Below are positions 15,184 through 21,867 of a DNA stretch of 21,867 nt, piece by piece. The notes beneath the pieces were generated by a model, which worked only from the letters and a program-made list of their open reading frames with translations, was not told the origin of the DNA and searched no databases. How positions within the stretch are numbered: the stretch's first letter is position 1; every line of letters begins with the position of its first letter. The position numbers were made by a program, and so were the translations under genes. This stretch comes from Clostridium sp. UBA6758 (lineage in GTDB: Bacteria; Bacillota; Clostridia; Clostridiales; Clostridiaceae): NCBI GenBank assembly GCA_002453475.1, contig DKGY01000071.1, forward strand, positions 60,577 to 82,443, written 5' to 3'.

Positions 15184-15909
15184 TCAATAATTTACTATAG
15201 GTACATAGTATAAATTTTCTGGAACTATAAAATTTAAATAATAGAATGGTTCTTCATTATTTTCTTCATATATCCATCTTTCCATGACTAATACTCTTGT
15301 AGTTCCATCTATTTCTAACAGACTTTTTTCTTCGCTATTAGGAATTCTAATAGTTATCGTCTGATCTACCTTTGATATATCTACCTTTAAATCATTTATA
15401 ATCATGCTTGCCAAGGATTTTTCAAAATCAAATTTACTATTACCATTGGAAAACCGCTGTGAAAAATATGAATTCTCAATGGCTACTGGGATTTCCTCAA
15501 CAGTTCTTAACCTCTTTACATAAAGGCACTTTTGATTTATTTCCCATCTCATCTTATTGGTTAATTCCTCACCTGGGATAAAAAAATTCTCATCTAGTAT
15601 TTTATTGCTAACCTTTATTCCCTTAGTTCTTAAAGTAAAAGTTAAACTAATAAGTGGCTCAAATCCCAAAGAAGGCTTATCTCTTAAAACAAAGGTACCA
15701 ATTCCTTGTTTCTTATACAGATATCCTTGATTAACTAATAAATCTATAGCTTGCCTTATAGTAGCTCTACCTACTTCATATTTCTCCATCAGTTCCCTTT
15801 CAGTTGGAATTCGAGAATTGACCTCCCATATACCACTTCTAATTGTCTTGGTTATTTCTTCTTTTACTTGTATATACAACGGTGTTTTATCATATCTATC
15901 AATCATCAT
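15184..15909 (-). CDS. GntR-family transcriptional regulator, HutC subfamily (UTRA effector domain)
   Basis: The N-terminal winged helix-turn-helix (about residues 5-70) has the GntR signature: PLYIQVKEEI, the PTERELMEKYEVGRATIRQA recognition helix region, and the wing KKQGIGTFV. The C-terminal UTRA domain (about 90-240) has YVKRLRTV, ENSYF and FYYLNFIVP, the pattern that senses small-molecule effectors. The start is placed at ATG 15909: GGAGG lies upstream of two adjacent ATG codons (15909 and 15906), while the in-frame ATG at 15921 itself spans that site. It is the first gene of the block that runs to 8387, 82 bases before the GlpA-like gene. It is probably a local repressor released by a pathway metabolite such as a phosphorylated substrate (inference). 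Confidence 0.92.
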   Translation of the reverse strand: MMIDRYDKTPLYIQVKEEITKTIRSGIWEVNSRIPTERELMEKYEVGRATIRQAIDLLVNQGYLYKKQGIGTFVLRDKPSLGFEPLISLTFTLRTKGIKVSNKILDENFFIPGEELTNKMRWEINQKCLYVKRLRTVEEIPVAIENSYFSQRFSNGNSKFDFEKSLASMIINDLKVDISKVDQTITIRIPNSEEKSLLEIDGTTRVLVMERWIYEENNEEPFYYLNFIVPENLYYVPIVNY

Positions 15910-15968
15910 TAATTCCTCCAATGTTTTTTATATTTATATGCTAGCTGATTTATATGATTACCAATTTA

Positions 15969-15980
15969 TTAACATGTTAA
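15969..15980. promoter_or_regulatory. Perfect 12-base palindrome upstream of the GntR gene
   Basis: TTAACATGTTAA lies about 60 bases before the regulator start. It could be an operator, but it does not resemble the 15116-15137 palindrome, and AT-rich DNA yields such palindromes by chance. No strong promoter pair was found in 15910-16064; the rest of that gap shows no gene. Confidence 0.25.
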
Positions 15981-16059
15981 GAATTATTTGTATCCCTTCA
16001 TTTATATCTTTTAATTGTAAGTAAAGAAGAAAGGTAATTATATCAATAACTAAGTATAA

Positions 16060-16097
16060 TTAAAAAGACAGTCTGAAATTACTTTTCAGACTGTCTT
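16060..16097 (-). terminator. Rho-independent terminator of the ABC importer operon
   Basis: On the minus strand AAGACAGTCTGAAA (16097-16084) pairs perfectly over 14 bases with 16078-16065 around a five-base loop, followed by TTTTT. It lies about 150 bases beyond the OppD-like stop and separates importer transcription from the regulator gene. Confidence 0.9.
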
Positions 16098-16245
16098 ACA
16101 TCTTATTTTACAATATACTAATTTTACAAATGAACTACTTAATTTTGCAGGATAACGGTATTATCAATAATCCTATGAATACTAGACCTATTGCAATAAA
16201 TAAGATGTAAATTTCTAAAATGATTTACTTAAAATTTCCCTTAAA

Positions 16246-17208
16246 CTAATCTTCATGAAGCCAACATCTAGACCAATGTCCTTTAGAAATCTCTCTTAAC
16301 TCTGGCAATTCATTTCTACATTTTTCACTAGCTTCATTACAACGATCTGAAAATCTACATCCCTTTGATAATTCTGCTAGATGTGGTACATATCCTTCAA
16401 TGGTATTCAACCTCTTTTTTTTATCATCTATTCTTGGAATACATTCCATAAGCTTTTTAGTGTATGGATTTATAGGCTCTTCAAATAGTTCTTTATTTGG
16501 TGCTATCTCCATAACTTTTCCACAATACATTACCACTACTTCATCTGCCATTTCTGCTACTACTCCCAAGTCATGAGTATTCAATATTATGGACATATTA
16601 TATTTATTCTTAATGTTACGTAATAACTCCAAAATTTCTGCCTGAATTGTAACATCTAGAGCTGTTGTAGGTTCATCTGCTATTAGTATCTTAGGATTGC
16701 AAGCTATTGCCATAGCTATCATAAGTCTTTGTCTCATTCCCCCACTGAACTGATTGGGAAGATGATTGAACCTTTCTTCTCCGTCTGTAATACCTACTGC
16801 TTTCATAAGCTCTACAACCACCCTTTTGGATTCCTTTTTATTAACTTTTTTATGAATGATTAGTGCCTCTGCAATTTGTTCTCCTACCTTATTCATTGGA
16901 TTTAATGTTGACATTGGATCTTGATATATCATAGATATTTCATTTCCTCTTATTTGCCTCATTGCTTTTTCATTCTTTTTTAACAAATCTTCTCCATTAT
17001 AATATATTTCTCCTCCGATTATTCTTCCCGGAAAATCAATTAAACCCATAATAGAAAGAGCAGTTACACTTTTACCACTTCCAGACTCCCCTATAATTGC
17101 CATAGTTTTTCCTTCATCCAAGGTAAAGCTTATATCATCTACTGCAGGATATTCATTACTATTCAAATAAAAATAAGTTTTTAAGTTCTTAACCTGAAGC
17201 AATGTCAT
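16246..17208 (-). CDS. Oligopeptide/dipeptide-type ABC importer ATPase, OppD/DppD-like
   Basis: One of two ATPase subunits of the importer, on the inner face of the membrane. It has 320 residues. Walker A is GESGSGKS (40-47), followed by the Q-loop QDPMSTLNP, the signature FSGGM, Walker B ILIADEPTTALDV and the switch histidine in NTHDLGV. The C-terminal oligopeptide-type extension (about 245-320) has the cysteine set GCRFSDRC, EKC and RCW, which in some OppD/F proteins holds an iron-sulfur cluster. The start is ATG 17208 with GGAGGG five bases upstream, 11 bases after the permease stop. It is the last gene of the importer operon. Confidence 0.93.
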   Translation of the reverse strand: MTLLQVKNLKTYFYLNSNEYPAVDDISFTLDEGKTMAIIGESGSGKSVTALSIMGLIDFPGRIIGGEIYYNGEDLLKKNEKAMRQIRGNEISMIYQDPMSTLNPMNKVGEQIAEALIIHKKVNKKESKRVVVELMKAVGITDGEERFNHLPNQFSGGMRQRLMIAMAIACNPKILIADEPTTALDVTIQAEILELLRNIKNKYNMSIILNTHDLGVVAEMADEVVVMYCGKVMEIAPNKELFEEPINPYTKKLMECIPRIDDKKKRLNTIEGYVPHLAELSKGCRFSDRCNEASEKCRNELPELREISKGHWSRCWLHED

Positions 17209-17219
17209 ATTATCCCTCC

Positions 17220-18164
17220 TTAATGAGATTTTGTCTTAGGTAATATGATATCTTTTAAAATATTAAAAATCATAAAAATAAAATAATAAAAAATAGCCAG
17301 TAATACAATAAAAGTCATAAATGCAACTCCACCTTCATATGGTGGAATCAAATCCGTTGTATAAAAAAATATCATATAGAACCCCATTCCTCTATAGTAA
17401 AATAATCGTTCTACTATAATGAGACTTGAAAACATTATACCTATAACTGTTGGAAATCCTGATAACACTCCATAGATTATACTTTTCATCATATGTTTTT
17501 TTATAATTTGAAACCTAGAGCATCCCTTTCCTCTAGCTGCTAGTATATATGGTTTTGTAAAATTTTCTTCTATTGTAGTAGCTGTTATCCTTGCAATATA
17601 AGCTGCAGGAAGTATTGATATTGATATTATGGGGTAAATTGCATTAGCCAAGGTCTCATCTCCATAGGCTGGAATTGGTCCTAATCCAAATATTGAAAAT
17701 CCATTATTATATAGATATATGGCAAATATTTGCACAAGTACTATTATTAAAATATCTGGTACTGAAAGAGGTATGAGAGATTGAAGTAGTTTTATTGTTC
17801 CACTCCTATCATTCTTTCTACTATCTATAATTCCCTTTGGAATTCCAAGGATTACTGCTAAAATAGCTCCGAAAAATAATATGGATAAACTTTTAGTGGC
17901 TGTTTTAACTAACAGTTGACCTACAGTTTCTCCTTGAATCCTAACCTTAAATGCTTCACCACTAAAAAACATTTTAAAATTATTTTTCATATTTTCAAAG
18001 ATTACGTTTATTTCCATATTGGGTGTGTTTTTGCCATTAGATGAAATTATATCAAAATCTAGAGGTATTCCTGTTACAGCTATAACAAGAAATAAAATTA
18101 CAAGGAGTATTAATATGTTCATAAGAATTTTTTTAGCTACTACCTTTATTATTTCAGTTTTCAT
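17220..18164 (-). CDS. ABC importer permease, OppB/DppB-like
   Basis: Membrane permease of 314 residues. It has one N-terminal helix (about 13-33), a roughly 60-residue extracytoplasmic loop (about 34-90), then about five more helices. The cytoplasmic coupling loop carries the EAA-type motif AARGKGCSRFQIIKKHMM, and IVERLFYYRGMG before the last helices is typical of OppB permeases. The start is set at ATG 18164, with GGAGG seven bases upstream; the in-frame ATG at 18185 lies inside the preceding gene and ahead of that site. One base separates it from the OppF-like stop. It pairs with the fused OppC-like permease to form the channel. Confidence 0.92.
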   Translation of the reverse strand: MKTEIIKVVAKKILMNILILLVILFLVIAVTGIPLDFDIISSNGKNTPNMEINVIFENMKNNFKMFFSGEAFKVRIQGETVGQLLVKTATKSLSILFFGAILAVILGIPKGIIDSRKNDRSGTIKLLQSLIPLSVPDILIIVLVQIFAIYLYNNGFSIFGLGPIPAYGDETLANAIYPIISISILPAAYIARITATTIEENFTKPYILAARGKGCSRFQIIKKHMMKSIIYGVLSGFPTVIGIMFSSLIIVERLFYYRGMGFYMIFFYTTDLIPPYEGGVAFMTFIVLLAIFYYFIFMIFNILKDIILPKTKSH

Positions 18165-18165
18165 T

Positions 18166-19134
18166 TTAACTCCTCCTATCTTCATATAAATGACAAGAAA
18201 CTACCCTTCCATTATCAAGTTCCATAAGTGCTGGCTCAAGAATTTCACATTTAGCCATTTTTTTAGGACATCTATTGTGGAATGCACATCCTGATGGTAT
18301 ATTCATTGCACTAGGTATTTCACCTTGAAGCTTTATTCTATCAATTCTTCTGCTAGGCTCTGGTACTGGTGAAGCAGACATTAAAGCTTCGGTATATGGA
18401 TGCTTTGGAGAGTAAAATATATCATCTACACTACCTTTTTCTACTATTTTCCCAAGATACATCACTGCTACTTTGTTACTAACATGCCTTATTACACTTA
18501 AATCATGGGATATAAATAAATAGGATAAACCAAATTCATCCTGAAGATCCATAATAAGATTGAGTATCTGAGATTGAACAGATACATCTAAAGCTGATAC
18601 GGATTCATCACATACTACAAATTTGGGCCTTACTGCCAAAGCTTTAGCTATAGCAATTCTTTGTCTCTGCCCTCCACTAAATTCATGTGGTAATTTTTTA
18701 GCGTCCTGTCTTGATAACCCTACCATTTCAAGCAACCTTAACACTTCTTTTTTATACTCTAGCGGTTGTACTATTTTGTGTATTTGAAGTGGTTGAATCA
18801 AAATATCTTCAATAGTCATTTTATAATCTAGTGCAGAATAAGGGTTTTGAAAAACTATTTGTAAATCTTTTCTTAGCTTCCTGAATTCTTTATTACTAAT
18901 GGTACTAATATCTCTTCCTTCCAAGAATATCTTTCCTTCTGTTGGTTCTAAGAGTCTTAATATCAATCTGCCTATAGTTGTTTTACCACTTCCAGATTCC
19001 CCAACAAGACCAAGTGTCTCACCCTTTTCTATTTTAAAATCTACACCATTTACTGCATTTACAATTTCTTTATTTACACCAAAAATTTTGTCTTTTATTG
19101 AAAATTGTTTTTTTAAGTTTATTACTTCTATCAT
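18166..19134 (-). CDS. Oligopeptide/dipeptide-type ABC importer ATPase, OppF/DppF-like
   Basis: Second ATPase of the importer, 322 residues from this start. Walker A is GESGSGKTT (45-53), followed by the Q-loop FQNPYSALD, the signature FSGGQ, Walker [14 protein letters not shown] and the switch histidine in SHDLSV. The C-terminal extension has [11 protein letters not shown] and SCH cysteines, as in the OppD-like partner. The start is ATG 19134 with AGGAG seven bases upstream; the in-frame ATG at 19152 spans the site poorly and is rejected. It lies between the two permease genes, so the order is permease-peptidase-like, OppF, OppB, OppD, which is not the usual BCDF order. Confidence 0.93.
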   Translation of the reverse strand: MIEVINLKKQFSIKDKIFGVNKEIVNAVNGVDFKIEKGETLGLVGESGSGKTTIGRLILRLLEPTEGKIFLEGRDISTISNKEFRKLRKDLQIVFQNPYSALDYKMTIEDILIQPLQIHKIVQPLEYKKEVLRLLEMVGLSRQDAKKLPHEFSGGQRQRIAIAKALAVRPKFVVCDESVSALDVSVQSQILNLIMDLQDEFGLSYLFISHDLSVIRHVSNKVAVMYLGKIVEKGSVDDIFYSPKHPYTEALMSASPVPEPSRRIDRIKLQGEIPSAMNIPSGCAFHNRCPKKMAKCEILEPALMELDNGRVVSCHLYEDRRS

Positions 19135-19159
19135 AGTTTTTCTCCTTTTCAAAGGCTTC

Positions 19160-21610
19160 TTACTTATCTATCATATAAGAATTCATTGTCATGGTATCTA
19201 CTATTATCTGTCCAATACTTTCCATTGTTTTGTAATTTATATTTTCTATAGTATCAATACTACTATTAACTCCCTCTGTTGAAGGATTTCCTATCCCAAC
19301 ACTTGAAAGTGCATTTAACCTCAAATTAATCAAAGCATTTGTAGTTCTATAATTATGGTGAAATCTTTGGTATCTCACATCCATTTGTTTAAATCGTTTT
19401 TCTATCTCCAACCCCATTAGATAATTGCTTTTATCTGCTCTTTGAGCTGGGAAGGTTATTAGATTTAAATCTTCACCTTCTTTATAACCCGGATAGCTTA
19501 TATCAAAATAATAGTATCCATGTGACATTGCCATATTTACAGGTATATTCTCTGTTATACCATAATGATATGAACCATCAAACTTTGAGTATTTATACCT
19601 TTCATACTCATTATCCCAGAATGTAAACTGGATTGATTTTTCCAATGGCTCCTCTATAAGGGACAATCTCCTTGCCACCTCTAGTGCTGTTGCAGCTGGC
19701 GTTGCTGTCATTGCATAGGAAAATTCAGTTCCATTTATTTGGACACCATCATAGCTTGCTCCTATAATTATTAACTCACCTGGTTCTTCGTAGGTTTTGC
19801 CTTTACCCGGCAAAAATGCAGTAATATTTCTTCCCTTATATTTAGGTAGCTTTGGATAGTCAAAATTTATCTCAACCTCTCTATAACCACTTTCTAACTC
19901 TCCCCTTAAATCATCAAAGGGAATGATAGCCGTGGATTTAAAAAGATAGGCATTGTTACTTGTATTGTAGCCTTCACCTAATATAAACTGTATATCATAA
20001 TCAAAATTTTTTCCTGACTCACTACTTATTATCTCTTTGGGAGTATTAAAAGAATTAAATTCTAATCGATTAAATTCCCTCTCAATAGAAAAAAAATTCT
20101 TGCCATCTGGTATATTATTTAAATTTTTAGAGTCTGCAGCAATTCCTTTATAATATAATTCTTCTTTTTTCTTATCCATAAAAATACTATCACTTACAGT
20201 TGCAATTGTGAAATCTTTATGAAGTTGATAGGTCTTTTCTTCTCCAGCATCATCTGTAAGTTTTATCCAACCTGATTCAATTACCACAGGAGCTAGAATT
20301 TCAGGTACCGCTTCTTCAATGTTGGATTCTGGGTTTTTCAGGGTAACTGTTAGTGGAATTTCTTGAGTATTAACCTGATATCCATAGGACTTTAAAGTAT
20401 TAATTATATATTCTCCAGCTAAATGTCCTCCTTCAGTTCCAGCTACTCTACCTCCATATTTATTCTTTGTAAGTTCTTCAACATGTAGTTTAGCTTGATT
20501 TATATCGAATTTATAAAGGCTAGGATGCCACGGTATTACAATATATATAACAATCACTATTATAATTGAAGTCTTAATAATTACAGGTTTGTAGTATTTC
20601 TTAATATCCTTAAGCTGAGATATAAATATTTTTGGTGATATTAAATAAGAAATTTTTCTAATAGAACTAATAACTCTGGATTCCCTCTTTTGAAATTCTA
20701 TTCTAAGTCCTTCTCCTGTAAGATTTATTCCAATGATTGCAATACTAAAAACTAATATAGGATAAAGTGTCATCCAATATGTTGTTTCGTATTGTTTAAC
20801 ATTTCTTGCAATTCTGGAGAGAGTACCTCCCCATTCAGGTTCTAAATTCATCTCATAATTTGCTTTAAAAGCTAGTTCCTTAATTTGTCTTGATACTCCA
20901 ACAAAAACATAAAGAACTGCTAACTGAGCAATTAGAAACAATGCCATTCCCATTTCTTTAAAAAATAAACTTATGCTAGTTGGTAATATATGTGGTAGGA
21001 TATTTTGACGTGCTATTTGTAGCTTAGTCTTCCCTATAGCTATTTCACCTTCAATAAAGTCTTCTTCCATAACCATTCTAGTTGAATCTTCAATGATTCC
21101 AGCCAACTTTGCCCACCCCACCATGGTAAGTACTATAGCAAATGCAAAAATTGATTTATCCATTTGTAGATTCCTAAAATATCCTATATTTAAAATTACA
21201 AAGCTAAATAAGAGCATAGGTATTGCAGTAAAAAATGTATTAAATATTTTTATTATACTTGAAATAAACTTTACACCCATTCCTGCAGCCAATCCAAGTG
21301 GAAGGGCTAAAATCATCCTAAATATAGCTACAAGAAGTGCCAATTTTAATGTGTTTCTAGTTCCATATACAAGTCTTGAGTAAACATCCCTTCCAGCATC
21401 ATCTGTTCCAAAGATATTATCTTTATTAGGTGGCATTGGATTATTCGCAAATTTTTCCACCCATTTTCCTTCCTCTTTGTATTCTATATACTTAGGTACT
21501 TCTTCAAAAAGAGGATCCTTTGATGTGAAAAATCCTGGGTATAAGGCCACAATTGCTAGAAATATTACAATTATACTTCCAAGAAGTAGTGGAAAATTAA
21601 TCTTTCTCAT
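19160..21610 (-). CDS. OppC-like permease fused to an extracellular degenerate M28-peptidase-like domain
   Basis: The 816-residue protein is much longer than OppC (about 300). Residues 1-300 form an OppC-type permease: a first helix (4-24), the [16 protein letters not shown] motif (68-83), four helices, the coupling motif [18 protein letters not shown] (189-206), and a sixth helix near 280-298. An extra helix (342-360) then carries the chain outward to about 450 residues resembling M28 peptidases: [16 protein letters not shown] (387-402), ITAFLPG (596-602), GASYDG (617-622) and DTIENINY near 786-793. Most metal ligands are lost. The His of GAHYD is S619, the DDNASG Asp pair is absent, and the last His is replaced. 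It is therefore probably a binding rather than hydrolytic domain (inference). The start is ATG 21610, preferred over TTG 21631, which overlaps the AAGGGAAG site. Confidence 0.85.
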   Translation of the reverse strand: MRKINFPLLLGSIIVIFLAIVALYPGFFTSKDPLFEEVPKYIEYKEEGKWVEKFANNPMPPNKDNIFGTDDAGRDVYSRLVYGTRNTLKLALLVAIFRMILALPLGLAAGMGVKFISSIIKIFNTFFTAIPMLLFSFVILNIGYFRNLQMDKSIFAFAIVLTMVGWAKLAGIIEDSTRMVMEEDFIEGEIAIGKTKLQIARQNILPHILPTSISLFFKEMGMALFLIAQLAVLYVFVGVSRQIKELAFKANYEMNLEPEWGGTLSRIARNVKQYETTYWMTLYPILVFSIAIIGINLTGEGLRIEFQKRESRVISSIRKISYLISPKIFISQLKDIKKYYKPVIIKTSIIIVIVIYIVIPWHPSLYKFDINQAKLHVEELTKNKYGGRVAGTEGGHLAGEYIINTLKSYGYQVNTQEIPLTVTLKNPESNIEEAVPEILAPVVIESGWIKLTDDAGEEKTYQLHKDFTIATVSDSIFMDKKKEELYYKGIAADSKNLNNIPDGKNFFSIEREFNRLEFNSFNTPKEIISSESGKNFDYDIQFILGEGYNTSNNAYLFKSTAIIPFDDLRGELESGYREVEINFDYPKLPKYKGRNITAFLPGKGKTYEEPGELIIIGASYDGVQINGTEFSYAMTATPAATALEVARRLSLIEEPLEKSIQFTFWDNEYERYKYSKFDGSYHYGITENIPVNMAMSHGYYYFDISYPGYKEGEDLNLITFPAQRADKSNYLMGLEIEKRFKQMDVRYQRFHHNYRTTNALINLRLNALSSVGIGNPSTEGVNSSIDTIENINYKTMESIGQIIVDTMTMNSYMIDK

Positions 21611-21699
21611 TTTATAGGTACTTCCCTTCAAATAATATTTTACTTATGAGTATATATTTAAGTTATATGTAAATTAATAGTTGGGTATGCTTATCTACT

Positions 21700-21728
21700 A
21701 TTTTATCTAATCGTTAAGGTTCTATCAA
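21700..21728 (-). promoter_or_regulatory. Candidate promoter of the ABC importer operon
   Basis: On the minus strand TTGATA (21728-21723), 17 bases and TAAAAT (21705-21700) match the housekeeping consensus well. Transcription would start near 21693, leaving a leader of about 80 bases. A palindrome, AATGAA-T-TTCATT (21727-21739), touches the -35 element and could be an operator. Confidence 0.55.
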
Positions 21729-21790
21729 TGAATTTCATTAACCATATTTCAACATTAAACGTAAAACTTCAATATTTTTTTCAACATGAA

Positions 21791-21829
21791 AGACCAGTAA
21801 AGATTAATATTTTTAATCTTTACTGGTCT
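21791..21829. terminator. Strong hairpin upstream of the importer operon, probable terminator of a neighbouring gene
   Basis: A 17-base perfect stem (21791-21807 with 21813-21829) encloses a five-base loop. No clean U-tract directly follows on either strand; on the minus strand a run of A (read as plus-strand T) begins only about nine bases later. It most likely ends transcription of a gene beyond the window edge. The remaining 21830-21867 shows no feature. Confidence 0.5.
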
Positions 21830-21867
21830 GTACATTGTGATATTCTAATATATAACTTCTAATTTCT

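Noticed and set aside
19160..20500. Active secreted M28 aminopeptidase domain
   Set aside because: The His of the GAHYD motif is Ser, the DDNASG aspartates are missing and the last His ligand is replaced, so a working two-metal site is unlikely.
1..21867. CRISPR arrays, tRNA or rRNA genes, insertion sequences, toxin-antitoxin or phage genes
   Set aside because: I read both strands for repeats, cloverleaf elements and transposase or integrase motifs and found none.

Overview
The window is AT-rich, uses strong GGAGG-type ribosome binding sites and occasional TTG/GTG starts, and carries UvsE, an anaerobic GlpA-type dehydrogenase and a NiCo riboswitch. Together these suggest an anaerobic low-GC Firmicute, most likely a Clostridium or close relative; the species cannot be fixed from the sequence alone. 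No rRNA, tRNA, CRISPR array, insertion sequence or phage gene is visible.

Left part (1-4500). A minus-strand metal region holds zupT (ZIP metal transporter), uvsE (UV damage endonuclease) and then, behind its own promoter, a NiCo riboswitch with an overlapping terminator and the N-terminus of a P-type cation ATPase that runs off the window. Three PerR-box-like palindromes lie in this region, two of them the same 15-mer. A plus-strand creatininase and a minus-strand conserved protein of unknown function converge on a long hairpin.

Middle (4500-8350). A two-gene plus-strand operon encodes a heterodimeric ABC exporter (BmrCD/LmrCD/TM287-288 type). Its first subunit has the degenerate Walker B and switch residues and its second has the altered signature motif, as expected for one degenerate ATP site. 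A palindromic hairpin separates it from the next cluster.

Right part (8350-21867). Two minus-strand blocks form what looks like one functional unit. The upstream block (21610-16246) is an Opp/Dpp-type ABC importer. Its OppC-like permease is fused, through an extra membrane helix, to a large M28-peptidase-like domain that has lost most metal ligands, and no solute-binding protein is encoded in the window. The block ends at a clear terminator. The downstream block (15909-8387) has a GntR/HutC regulator, a GlpA-like FAD dehydrogenase with an N-terminal BON-like domain, a GlpB-like FAD/NAD oxidoreductase, a DUF1667 cysteine protein, an FGGY kinase and an alkylglycerone-phosphate synthase (AGPS)-like flavoenzyme, with mostly overlapping or tightly spaced genes.

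Working model (inference): the importer brings in a glycerol derivative, the kinase adds the 3-phosphate, the GlpA/GlpB/DUF1667 set oxidises C2 to a ketone, and the AGPS-like enzyme exchanges or cleaves the C1 ether substituent of the resulting dihydroxyacetone-phosphate ether. This would be an anaerobic route for using O-alkylglycerol or another substituted glycerol. The enzyme families are well supported; the substrate is not established.
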